From positions 1 to 39,869 of the forward strand of contig JAJXVG010000007.1 of assembly GCA_021782315.1 (NCBI GenBank): DNA of 39,869 nt. The letters run 5' to 3'. Source of the stretch: Pseudomonadota bacterium. GTDB taxonomy: Bacteria; Pseudomonadota; Gammaproteobacteria; Burkholderiales; Rhodocyclaceae. Position 1 is the stretch's first letter. Every line of letters starts with the position of its first letter. Positions 19,091 through 28,346 of the stretch are shown in pieces. Made by a program: the position numbers and the translations under genes. The notes beneath the pieces were generated by a model. That model saw only the letters and a list, made by a program, of their open reading frames with translations, searched no databases and was not told where the DNA came from.

Positions 19091-22000
19091 TTAGAAACGA
19101 CGCAAGTCTAGCGTAAACGGGTGCTCGGCGCTGGCTTCCGGCGCCTTGACCAACATCCTTCCCGGGCTATGTCCGAAACGGAAAAACCGGGCCAGGCGAC
19201 GGCTTTCGGCCTCGAAGGCGTTGACCGGAAAACTGTCGAAACTACGCCCGCCCGGATGCGCCACATGATATTGGCAACCGCCCAGCGAACGCTGCATCCA
19301 GGTATCGACGAGGTCGAAAACCAGCGGCGCATGGACGCCGATGGTCGGATGCAGACAGGAAGCCGGTTGCCAGGCCCGATAGCGCACACCGGCGACGAAT
19401 TCGCCGTTGGTCCCTGTGTTCTGCAACGGCACGGCAATGCCGTTGCAGGTCAGGACGTAGCGGTCGGGCGCCATGCCCCTGATCTTGACCTGGACCCGCT
19501 CGACAGAGGAATCGACGTAGCGCACCGTACCGCCGCCTCCGCCCTCCTCCCCCATGACGTGCCAGGGTTCTAGGGCATGGCGCAGTTCGAATTCAATGCC
19601 CTTGACGGCAAAATCGCCGTATTTCGGAAAACGGAATTCGAAGTGCGGGGCAAACCACTCGGCCTTGAACGGGTAGCCGGCCTCGGCCATTTCCTGCATG
19701 ACATCCCTGAAATCCTGCTCGGCAAAGAAGGGCAGCATGAAGCGGTCGTGCAGTTCGGTGCCCCAGCGCGCCAGGCGCGCCGGCGCGTAGGGTTCTTCCC
19801 AGAAACGGGCGACCAGAGCGCGCAGCAGGAGTTGCTGGGCAAGCGACATGCGGGCGTGCGGCGGCATTTCGAAGGCGCGCAATTCGAGCAGTCCGAGGCG
19901 TCCGGTCGGACCGTCCGGCGAATACAGCTTGTCGATGCAGAATTCGGAACGATGCGTATTGCCGGTAACGTCGGTGAGCAGGTTGCGCAGGATGCGGTCG
20001 ACCAGCCACGGCGGCACGGCGCCGCCCGGTTGGGGTATCTGCTTGAAGGCGATTTCCAGTTCGTAGAGGCTGTCGTTGCGAGCTTCGTCGATGCGCGGCG
20101 CCTGGCTGGTCGGGCCGATGAACAGGCCGGAGAACAGGTAGGACAGACTGGGGTGGTTGTGCCAGTAGGCGATCAAGCTCTTCAACAGATCCGGCCGGCG
20201 AAGGAAGGGCGAGTCGTTCGGCGTCGCGCCGCCGAGGACGAAATGGTTGCCGCCGCCGGTACCGGTGTGGCGGCCGTCGACCATGAATTTCTCGGTACTC
20301 AGCCGGACCTGGTGGGCCGACTCATAGAGATGCGTGGTCTGGTCGACCAGTTGCTCCCAGCTCCTGGCCGGGTGGATATTGACCTCGATGACACCGGGGT
20401 CGGGGGTGACGCGGAAATGGGTCAGACGCGGATCGGACGGCGGCTCGTAGCCCTCCATGATGACCGGCAGCCGCATTTCTTCGGCCGTCGCCTCGACGGC
20501 GGCGACGATTTCCAGGTAATCGTCGAGTTTCTCGGTTGGCGGCATGAAGAGGTAGAGCCTGCCGTTACGCGGCTCGGCGCACATCGCCAGGCGGGTGATC
20601 CAGCCGGCCGACTCCTTGAAGCGCGGCATCGTCCCGGTCGGCGTTTCCCACGGACGGCTCTTGCCGTGGCCGGTTGCGGCGTCGCCGGCTCTCTCGGTGC
20701 GGCGGCTCTGCATCAAGGGTTGGCGGTCGCTCCCGCCGCTGACGCGGGAACGCAGGTCGGCGTAGCTGGCCAGCGGCGCGATCGCCGTTTCGGCATCCGG
20801 CACATTGACGTAGGGGTAATCGCTGCTCGCCGTCCACGGCTGCGAATCGTAGGGCAGGCGGTAGCCCATGGCCGAATCGCCGGGGAACAGGTAACAACGC
20901 TCGGCGCGCAGGAACCACGGGCCGGTCTGCCACCGGTCCCGGACATTTTTCATGATCGGCAGGACATGGCCGACCGTGTGGGTCATGCCTTGCGTGAACA
21001 CCTTCATCAGGCGTTCGCGCTCCATGGCGTCGTCGACGCGGGAATCGAAGGGATCGACATTGCCGGGCAGGCGGCGCTCGCGCCACATGTAGTAATAGAC
21101 ATCCTCGAAGGCCGGAAAGACATGATCCGTGGTCAGGCCCAGACGTTCGGCGACCCGCTTGAGAAAACGCCCGGCCTGTTCGGTCGTCGCTCCGTAGTCG
21201 ACATTTTCGTCGGCGTAAAGCGCAGGATCCTTCCAGATCGGCTCGCCATCCTTGCGCCAGAAGCAGTTCAACGACCAGCGCGGGAGCTGCTCGCCGGGAT
21301 ACCACTTGCCCTGGCCGAAATGCATCAGACCGTTCGGCGCATATTTTTCACGCAGGCGATGGAAGATGCCGGCGGCGAAAATGCGCTTGGTCGGACCGAG
21401 GGCGGCGGTATTCCATTCGTCGCCGTCGGGATCATCGACGGCGACGAAGGTCGGTTCCCCACCCTGGGTCAGACGGACGTCTAGTTGACCCAGCCGGTCA
21501 TCGACCCGGTGGCCGAGGCTGTCGATCTCGCGCCATTGTTCGTCGGTGTAGGGCTTGGTAACGCGTGGCGCTTCCCAGATGCGAGTGACCTGCATGTGGT
21601 GCGCAAACTCGGTTTCGCATTCGTCGAGGCCGCCGGTAACCGGCGCCGCCGAGCCGGGTTCCGGCGTGCAGGCCAGAGGAATGTGACCTTCTCCGGCGAA
21701 CAGTCCTGAGGTCGGATCGAGGCCGATCCAGCCGGCCCCGGGCAAATAGACCTCGGTCCACGCATGCAGGTCGGTGAAGTCTGCCTCCGGACCGGATGGG
21801 CCGTCGAGCGATTTGACGTCGGCGGTGAGCTGGATGAGATAGCCGGAAACGAAACGGGCGGCGAGACCGAGATGACGAAGAATCTGTACCAGCAACCAGG
21901 CCGAGTCCCGGCAGGAGCCTGAGCGCTTGCCCAGCGTCTCCTCCGGGGTCTGGACGCCAGGTTCCATGCGGATGGTGTAGCTGATGGCCTTCTGCAAACC

Positions 22001-22450
22001 GGCGTTGAGGGCAACGAGGAAATCGACGCTACGCATCGGTTCGCGCGAAATGCCGGCGAGGTACTTCTTGAGTTCGGGCGTTTCCGGCAGCTTGTGCAGA
22101 TAAGGCGTCAGTTCGTGACGTTCCCAGTTCTCGTAGGCGAAGGGGATTTTCTCGGCATGCGGTTCGAGGAAGAAATCGAAGGGATTGATGACCGACATCT
22201 CGGCCACCATGTCCACCTCGATGCTGAATTCGCGGGTCTTTTCGGGGAAAACCAGGCGGGCCAGGTAATTGCCCTGCGGGTCCTGCTGCCAGTTGATGAA
22301 ATGCTTTTCCGGCCCGATCTTCAGCGAATAGGACAGGATGCGCGTCCGCCCGTGCGGACACGGACGCAACCGGACAACCTGCGGCCCGAGACCGATCAGG
22401 CGATCGTAGCTGTAATGGGTCAGGTGATTCAGGGCAACATGGATCGACAC
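19091..22450 (-). CDS. Large transglutaminase-like protein with DUF2126 C-terminal region
   Basis: 1119 aa; MSIHVALNHLTHYSYDRLIGLGPQVVRLRPCPHGRTRILSYSLKIGP..., TGase core KRSGSCRDSAWLLVQILRHLGLAARFVSGYL...DLHAWTEVYLPGAGWIGLDPTSGLFAGEGHIPLAC; long C-terminal region typical of DUF2126 proteins. Confidence 0.92.
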   Translation of the reverse strand: MSIHVALNHLTHYSYDRLIGLGPQVVRLRPCPHGRTRILSYSLKIGPEKHFINWQQDPQGNYLARLVFPEKTREFSIEVDMVAEMSVINPFDFFLEPHAEKIPFAYENWERHELTPYLHKLPETPELKKYLAGISREPMRSVDFLVALNAGLQKAISYTIRMEPGVQTPEETLGKRSGSCRDSAWLLVQILRHLGLAARFVSGYLIQLTADVKSLDGPSGPEADFTDLHAWTEVYLPGAGWIGLDPTSGLFAGEGHIPLACTPEPGSAAPVTGGLDECETEFAHHMQVTRIWEAPRVTKPYTDEQWREIDSLGHRVDDRLGQLDVRLTQGGEPTFVAVDDPDGDEWNTAALGPTKRIFAAGIFHRLREKYAPNGLMHFGQGKWYPGEQLPRWSLNCFWRKDGEPIWKDPALYADENVDYGATTEQAGRFLKRVAERLGLTTDHVFPAFEDVYYYMWRERRLPGNVDPFDSRVDDAMERERLMKVFTQGMTHTVGHVLPIMKNVRDRWQTGPWFLRAERCYLFPGDSAMGYRLPYDSQPWTASSDYPYVNVPDAETAIAPLASYADLRSRVSGGSDRQPLMQSRRTERAGDAATGHGKSRPWETPTGTMPRFKESAGWITRLAMCAEPRNGRLYLFMPPTEKLDDYLEIVAAVEATAEEMRLPVIMEGYEPPSDPRLTHFRVTPDPGVIEVNIHPARSWEQLVDQTTHLYESAHQVRLSTEKFMVDGRHTGTGGGNHFVLGGATPNDSPFLRRPDLLKSLIAYWHNHPSLSYLFSGLFIGPTSQAPRIDEARNDSLYELEIAFKQIPQPGGAVPPWLVDRILRNLLTDVTGNTHRSEFCIDKLYSPDGPTGRLGLLELRAFEMPPHARMSLAQQLLLRALVARFWEEPYAPARLARWGTELHDRFMLPFFAEQDFRDVMQEMAEAGYPFKAEWFAPHFEFRFPKYGDFAVKGIEFELRHALEPWHVMGEEGGGGGTVRYVDSSVERVQVKIRGMAPDRYVLTCNGIAVPLQNTGTNGEFVAGVRYRAWQPASCLHPTIGVHAPLVFDLVDTWMQRSLGGCQYHVAHPGGRSFDSFPVNAFEAESRRLARFFRFGHSPGRMLVKAPEASAEHPFTLDLRRF

Positions 22451-22592
22451 GGGCGTACTCCGGGCAATGTGATTGTCAGCTTAAAAGCAAAACCCGAACC
22501 AGCTTTCGCGCCGTTGATTCGCGGGGGTTGGGCGGTATTTCACGCACCGCGCAAAAGCCTCGCGGCATCAAAGCTGCGCCAGATTGGTGCGG

Positions 22593-23015
22593 TCATGGAA
22601 GCTTGACGCAAGCATCCGGGTCCAGCGAAATGAAGGGATTGAAACAGACCTCCCATAAAAAACTGTCCGGATCGGCGAAATAGCCGCGAAAACCGCCCCA
22701 GAATACCTTGTCGGCCGGGCGCACCAGCCGCCCCCCGGCCGCCACCGCTTCGTCCAGGGTGGCCAGCACCGCCGCTTCGGACGGCACGTTATGGGCCAGG
22801 GTAAAGGCGCTGAACCCGCTCCCCACAGGCGACACCGAAGCATCTTCGGCCAGCGCCTCGCGCTCGAACAGGGCGAAGACGAGAGATCCGGCCCGGAAGA
22901 AGGCAATCGCCGCCTGACCGGCCGGCGATTCCCGCCAGCCGAGGGCGTGGTAAAAGGCCCGGCTTCGGGCCAGATCGGCCACGCCGAGGGTGATGAAACT
23001 GATGCGCTGCTCCAT
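22593..23015 (-). CDS. VOC (glyoxalase/bleomycin-resistance) family protein
   Basis: MEQRISFITLGVADLARSRAFYHALGWRESPAGQAAIAFFRAGSLVFALFEREALAED...GGFRGYFADPDSFLWEVCFNPFI; start chosen at the internal ATG at 23015. Confidence 0.88.
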   Translation of the reverse strand: MEQRISFITLGVADLARSRAFYHALGWRESPAGQAAIAFFRAGSLVFALFEREALAEDASVSPVGSGFSAFTLAHNVPSEAAVLATLDEAVAAGGRLVRPADKVFWGGFRGYFADPDSFLWEVCFNPFISLDPDACVKLP

Positions 23016-23090
23016 GGCGGAAGTGTACTCCGCACCGGTCGAATCCACACGCTTGCCGCGCCGAAATCGGGGCCTGTTCGGATTGGCCGG

Positions 23091-23915
23091 CTAGCACCCT
23101 CGCCCGCCGCTCATCCGGCTAAAACCAAAGCCATCCTGCCCGGCACCCGCGGGCAGGATGCAGATCCTCATCGCCAGCGAGCGAGCCGATTTGTTGATAT
23201 TGGCGGGGAATGGCGAAAACGGGATGGAGCGCTCGATGACCGACTTGATGAAGGCGATTTCGTCGGCCTGATCGCCGGCATTGATCACCGTGAAGGATTT
23301 CAGCGTGCCATCCGGATTAAGCCGGAATTGAACCGATGCCGGATGAACTCCCTTGCTCCGCGGGTCGTTCTTGACGAAAGCGGCGCTGCGGTTCAGACGT
23401 TTGACAAGCCCATCGACGTACATTTCCAGACTGAAGGGATCGGGCGGCGCCTCGTTGGGCCGCAACTCCAGCGTCGTATCCTCCGCCTCCTCCTGCCTTG
23501 ACATCTGCCGCGCCTGCTCCCGCGCCATCGCCATAGAACGCTGGGCCAGCGTCGGCCTGGGCGTCGCTTTCGCCTCCTTGTCCAGATCGTCGAGAAAGCG
23601 GTTCATGTCCGCCTTTTCGGCCGCCGACCATTTCGGGGCGGCCGGCACCGCCATGGTGGACGGACCGCGCGTCGTCATGATCCGCGAGCGAGTCGGGTGC
23701 GGCACCCCGGTCGCGGCGGGCTTTGGCGGCACATTCGGCTTTGTCTCCTTGACCGGTTTTTCGGCCGGTGGGGCCAGACGAGCTTGCAATGGCGGCTGCA
23801 CCCTGTCGCGGGCGACATCATGTGCCGGCAACATCAAAATCAGCGCGTGGATCAGCGCTGAAACGGTTATCGCCCACGGCAAGAGGGTTTCGGGAGGATC
23901 ATTCAGCAAAGACAT
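23091..23915 (-). CDS. TonB/TolA C-terminal-like energy transducer protein
   Basis: N-terminal TM (LLPWAITVSALIHALILMLPA), Pro/Lys-rich linker, C-terminal 'GVHPASVQFRLNPDGTLKSFTVINAGDQADEIAFIKSVIERSIPFSPFPANI'; start placed at ATG 23915. Confidence 0.7.
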   Translation of the reverse strand: MSLLNDPPETLLPWAITVSALIHALILMLPAHDVARDRVQPPLQARLAPPAEKPVKETKPNVPPKPAATGVPHPTRSRIMTTRGPSTMAVPAAPKWSAAEKADMNRFLDDLDKEAKATPRPTLAQRSMAMAREQARQMSRQEEAEDTTLELRPNEAPPDPFSLEMYVDGLVKRLNRSAAFVKNDPRSKGVHPASVQFRLNPDGTLKSFTVINAGDQADEIAFIKSVIERSIPFSPFPANINKSARSLAMRICILPAGAGQDGFGFSRMSGGRGC

Positions 23916-24100
23916 GGCTCGCATTTTAATTGAGCAAGTCGACCGGGCAGCAAGGAAGCCGAAACAGCAACAACTATTTACAAATTTGTTCACTCCCGCT
24001 TGCGCGCAACTGTCGCTTTTGGCGTGGAGCAAACCACGCCACCACCGCGCACCCCGTATAATCCGCACTCCCGGGTCCGGCCCGTCATCGATCGTCTACC

Positions 24101-24556
24101 ATGCGCCAAATCCTGAAATTCAGCATTCTTGCCCTATCGACCGCCATCTTGCTCGCCGGCTGCGGCGAGGTCGAAGACACGCGGCCCGGCCAACCGGTCA
24201 AGCACCGGCAGACGGCCTTCAAGGAAATCGTCAAGGCCTTCGAACCGATGGGCGTGATGCTGCGCGACGGCCGCTACGATGCCGACAAATTTCTGCGCCA
24301 GGCCGAAAACCTGATGAGCAAACGCGAAGCGCCCTGGTCCTATTTCGGCGCCGACACCAATTACCCGCCGACCAAGGCCACGCCCGAGGTCTGGAAACAG
24401 CCCGAGGCGTTCGAAAAGAACAGGCAAGCCTTCTTCACGGCCACCGACGCCCTGCTCCTTGCCGCCCAAAGCAAGGACAAGGCGGCCGTGGAAAAAACCT
24501 ACGATGCCGTCCATGAAGCCTGCAAGACATGCCACAAGCAGTTCAAGGAACGCTGA
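24101..24556 (+). CDS. Predicted lipoprotein cytochrome c (cytochrome c'-like; single CXXCH)
   Basis: Signal with lipobox ILLAGC; C-terminal AVHEACKTCHKQFKER heme-binding site near the end, as in cytochrome c'-type four-helix proteins. Confidence 0.82.
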   Translation: MRQILKFSILALSTAILLAGCGEVEDTRPGQPVKHRQTAFKEIVKAFEPMGVMLRDGRYDADKFLRQAENLMSKREAPWSYFGADTNYPPTKATPEVWKQPEAFEKNRQAFFTATDALLLAAQSKDKAAVEKTYDAVHEACKTCHKQFKER

Positions 24557-24578
24557 GCATCACCGAAAGAAAATTCGC

Positions 24579-26192
24579 ATGTTGAGACTGACCGAACTGA
24601 AGCTGCCGCTCGAGCACGACAATGATGCCCTGCGCCCGGCCCTGTGCCGACGCCTGGGCATCGCCGATACCGAGTTGATCGCCTTCAGCATTTTTCGCCG
24701 CAGCTACGATGCGCGGAAAAAATCGGCCATCACGCTGATCTACACGCTGGATTTCGAGGTCGGCGACGAAGTCGCGCTACTCGACAGACTGGCCGGCGAC
24801 CGCAATGTCGGCCCGACCCCGGATAGCCGCTACCGCTTCGTCGCCCAGGCGCCCACCGACCTGAAAAGCCGCCCGCTGGTCATCGGCACCGGCCCCTGCG
24901 GCCTGCTGGCCGGGCTGATCCTGGCACAGATGGGCTTCAGGCCGATTATCCTCGAACGCGGCAAGGCCGTGCGCGAACGGACCAGGGACACCTGGGGACT
25001 GTGGCGCAAGCACAAGCTGAACACGGAATCGAATGTCCAGTTCGGCGAGGGCGGCGCCGGCACCTTTTCCGACGGCAAGCTCTACAGCCAGATCAAGGAC
25101 CCGCAGCACCACGGCCGCAAGGTGCTGGAAGAATTCGTCAAGGCCGGCGCACCGGAGGAAATCCTCTACGTCAGCAAGCCGCATATCGGCACCTTCAGGC
25201 TGGTCAAGATGGTCGAAAGCATCCGCGCCACGATCACCGGGCTGGGCGGCGAAGTCCGTTTCGGCAGCAAGGTCGAGCACATCGACATCGTCGACGGCCG
25301 GGTTCGCGGGGTCGAACTGGCCGGTGGCGAGCGCATTGCCGCCGACCATGTCGTCCTTGCCGTCGGTCACAGCGCCCGCGATACCTTCCAGATGCTTCAC
25401 GAACAGGGGGTTTACATCGAAGCCAAGCCCTTCTCCATCGGTTTCCGCGTCGAGCATCCCCAGGCCCTGATCGACCGCGCCCGCTTCGGCCACAATGCCG
25501 GCAACGAAATTCTCGGCGCCGCCGATTACAAGCTCGTCCATCACTGCCAAAACGGCCGCGCCGCCTACAGTTTCTGCATGTGCCCCGGCGGCCAGGTGGT
25601 CGCCGCCACCTCTGAGGAAGGCCGCGTCGTCACCAACGGCATGAGCCAGTACTCGCGGGCCGAGCGCAATGCCAATGCGGCGCTGGTCGTCGAAGTGAAA
25701 CCCGAGGACTTTCCCGGCGACTATCGGCGCAATCCGCTGGCTGGTATCGACTTCCAGCGGCAATGGGAATCCGCCGCCTTCGTCGCCGGCGGCGGCACCT
25801 ATGCCGCCCCCGCCCAGCGCATCGGCGATTTCCTGGCCGGCCGGCCGTCGACCCGGCTCGGCACGGTCGACCCGTCCTACCAGCCCGGGGTGCACATGAC
25901 CGACCTGTCGAGCTGCGTCCCGCCCTACGTCATCGAAGCCCTGCGCGAAGCCATCCCCGCCTTCGACAAGCAGATACGCGGTTTCGCCATGGCCGACGCC
26001 GTGCTGACCGGGGTCGAAACCCGCACCTCGTCACCGATCCGCATCAAGCGCGGCAACGACTATCAAAGCATCAACACCCGCGGCCTCTACCCGGCCGGCG
26101 AAGGCGCCGGCTACGCCGGAGGCATCCTGTCGGCCGGGGTGGACGGCATCAAGGTGGCCGAAGCCGTCGCGCTGTCCATGCTGGGAAAATAG
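24579..26192 (+). CDS. FAD-dependent oxidoreductase (COG2509-like)
   Basis: MLRLTELKLPLEHDNDALRPALCRRLGI...SIFRRSYDARKKSAITLIYTLDFEV; VIGTGPCGLLAGLILAQMGFRPIILERGKAVRERTRDTWGLWRKHKLNTESNVQFGEGGAGTFSDGKLYSQIKD; C-terminal GEGAGYAGGILSAGVDGIKVAEAV. Confidence 0.9.
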   Translation: MLRLTELKLPLEHDNDALRPALCRRLGIADTELIAFSIFRRSYDARKKSAITLIYTLDFEVGDEVALLDRLAGDRNVGPTPDSRYRFVAQAPTDLKSRPLVIGTGPCGLLAGLILAQMGFRPIILERGKAVRERTRDTWGLWRKHKLNTESNVQFGEGGAGTFSDGKLYSQIKDPQHHGRKVLEEFVKAGAPEEILYVSKPHIGTFRLVKMVESIRATITGLGGEVRFGSKVEHIDIVDGRVRGVELAGGERIAADHVVLAVGHSARDTFQMLHEQGVYIEAKPFSIGFRVEHPQALIDRARFGHNAGNEILGAADYKLVHHCQNGRAAYSFCMCPGGQVVAATSEEGRVVTNGMSQYSRAERNANAALVVEVKPEDFPGDYRRNPLAGIDFQRQWESAAFVAGGGTYAAPAQRIGDFLAGRPSTRLGTVDPSYQPGVHMTDLSSCVPPYVIEALREAIPAFDKQIRGFAMADAVLTGVETRTSSPIRIKRGNDYQSINTRGLYPAGEGAGYAGGILSAGVDGIKVAEAVALSMLGK

Positions 26193-26448
26193 GGTATAGG
26201 GAAATTTCGGTTTGGGGGGGCTCCCCCACTGGCAGTTCGGTGCCTTTTGCCGCCGGTCGGTCCTTTGAAAAGCAGACGCTTAGCGTTTAGGCCGGCGCGG
26301 CTTTATCGCGACGATCCGTGTTGATGGATGGGCTTGGCGTCTGTGTGCCATAGATGCTCCATCACTCCTGGATAGATCACTGGCCTGAAAGACATAAAGC
26401 TAATGTCGCGCACATGGCTGAAGCCGGACCAGAGCAGGCGACTGCCTC

Positions 26449-26607
26449 TCAACCAGCGTATCGGGCAACCCTGGCTTCGATGCGCTTGATTTCTTCTGTC
26501 GCAGCGGAACACAAGGCGCCGACCCGCCCGTACAAGCGAAAGCCAGGCGGTGAGACAAACCGGCCCAGCAAGAGCGACTTGAACCAAAAACCTGCATTGA
26601 CAGCCAT
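26449..26607 (-). CDS. Possible small ORF (52 aa), hypothetical
   Basis: ATG..TGA on minus strand: MAVNAGFWFKSLLLGRFVSPPGFRLYGRVGALCSAATEEIKRIEARVARYAG*, with a GAGG-like sequence a short distance upstream. No family recognised. Confidence 0.3.
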   Translation of the reverse strand: MAVNAGFWFKSLLLGRFVSPPGFRLYGRVGALCSAATEEIKRIEARVARYAG

Positions 26608-26768
26608 GAGGCAGACCTCGGGATTTGTCTCAACATTCTAGCGATGCAGTTGCCTCCTTAATGATGAGAGATGTGTCAATACGAACATATGCTAGCCAAC
26701 TACAAATTCGCATATTGCTCATTTTTAATGTATAGTTCACATCTTTATTACTTGATTAAGACATCATC

Positions 26769-27887
26769 ATGTTTTGGGGTTCTGGTAAAGCTTTGTCAGC
26801 TGCGGGAGCTGAATTGGTCCAATTACGAGCAGAACTCCAAGCAAAAGATACTGAAAATCAACGTCTGCGTTACGAGGCGGATGCTTGTCGTGCCGAAGCA
26901 AAAGCCAAGGATGATGAGTGCGAAACCCTCAAAGCCGTGTTGCACCACCTCTCGGAGTTCAGTCAAACGCTTGGCGGCTCGCAGCAAAGTTTGGCGAGCA
27001 TGGCCAACCTGCTGCGCGAAGAACGAAATCAAGCCATTCAAGCAGCCGAGGTCTCTGTCTCAAGTGGGCAGACGACCACCGAAATCGCCACCAACCTCCA
27101 TCGCTTGGCGGAAAATTCTGCGTCAACTGCCAAAGAGGTTGGGATGTTGGCAAAGCAAGCGGATGAAATCAGTTCCATCGTTCAATTGATTCATGAAATT
27201 GCCGACCAAACCAACCTGTTGGCACTGAATGCGGCAATTGAAGCAGCAAGAGCGGGTGAATCGGGGCGTGGCTTTGCTGTTGTTGCCGACGAGGTGCGTA
27301 AACTTGCTGAACGTACAGCCAAGGCGACGCAAGAAATTGAGTCCTTGGTTGCCAGCGTCAGACAAAACTCGTCTTCAGCAAAAGATGCGATGGATGTACT
27401 TTCCGCCTCTGCAGATGACTATAGTCAGCGCGGTGAAAAGGCCACCGAGAGTATGACGCAGTTGGTCACGTTGAGCCGGAAAATGGAACTGGTTATCGCT
27501 GGCAGCGCCCTTAAAAGCTTCATTGAGGTGGCCAAGGTTGACCATTTGGTTTTCAAATTCCGAATTTACATGGGACTTTTCGGGCTTGAGGCCTTATCGC
27601 CCGGAAGCGTTGCCTCTCATACCGAATGTCGCCTAGGTAAGTGGTATTACGAAGGTGAAGGGCGCGAAAGCTTTAGTCGGCTATCGGATTATCGAGACCT
27701 GGAGGCGCCCCATACCGATGTGCACAAATTCGGTATTGCCGCGCTTAGCGCAATGCAGACTGGAGATATGCCAGCCATGTTACGACAGGTTCAGGCCATG
27801 GAAACAGCCAGCTTGCAGGTAGTTGCTTCCTTGGACCGTATGGCTGAGGCAGCGGCAAACCAACCGGATTTACTTTGCCACCATTAA
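26769..27887 (+). CDS. Soluble methyl-accepting chemotaxis protein with C-terminal CZB (chemoreceptor zinc-binding) domain
   Basis: No TM; N-terminal coiled-coil; MCP signalling tip [42 protein letters not shown]-terminal [19 protein letters not shown]...[23 protein letters not shown]...[11 protein letters not shown] matches CZB His/Cys pattern. Confidence 0.92.
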   Translation: MFWGSGKALSAAGAELVQLRAELQAKDTENQRLRYEADACRAEAKAKDDECETLKAVLHHLSEFSQTLGGSQQSLASMANLLREERNQAIQAAEVSVSSGQTTTEIATNLHRLAENSASTAKEVGMLAKQADEISSIVQLIHEIADQTNLLALNAAIEAARAGESGRGFAVVADEVRKLAERTAKATQEIESLVASVRQNSSSAKDAMDVLSASADDYSQRGEKATESMTQLVTLSRKMELVIAGSALKSFIEVAKVDHLVFKFRIYMGLFGLEALSPGSVASHTECRLGKWYYEGEGRESFSRLSDYRDLEAPHTDVHKFGIAALSAMQTGDMPAMLRQVQAMETASLQVVASLDRMAEAAANQPDLLCHH

Positions 27888-28346
27888 TTGCCAGCACGCA
27901 AGAGCAGTTCATCGCCATCGAAGCGAGCGGCCACTTGACTGATGGTTCCCATATTTTGGAAAAATTCAAAATTCATAAATTGAGCAGTTGTGGTCAAGAG
28001 TTACGACATGGGAATGTGCAGTCACTGGACGGCGCACAAGGCGATACAATTTGTCGAAAATGCTTAAGCAAAACAAATCATATGCAAAACATTCCCACAT
28101 GGCCGAACACGCGCGGAAACGTCGGGGGTGGCCGGGTCGAGGCAGTGAGCGAGACAATTTGCTTTCCGCAATCCAGCCATTGAGCCGAGATAATTGAGGC
28201 CTTGGCTATTCAAATTGGAAGGCGACATCGACCGGCAGTTCCTGGCCGATTCCGGCCATCCGACTTTCCTCTTACCGCCGGTCAGCCAAGCGAGGTTCGG
28301 CGGTGAGGAGCCAGGAATGTATCCGATGCCCCCCCGGCGATCCGCT

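Noticed and set aside
19577-21484. 635-aa plus-strand ORF antisense to the DUF2126 transglutaminase
   Set aside because: Arg/Gln/Gly-rich translation with no family signature; antisense artefact.
27880-27965. Minus-strand fragment reading '[22 protein letters not shown]', reminiscent of a GGDEF core (ARFGGDEFLL)
   Set aside because: Only about 22 residues, no flanking GGDEF domain in any frame. Too short to support a remnant call.
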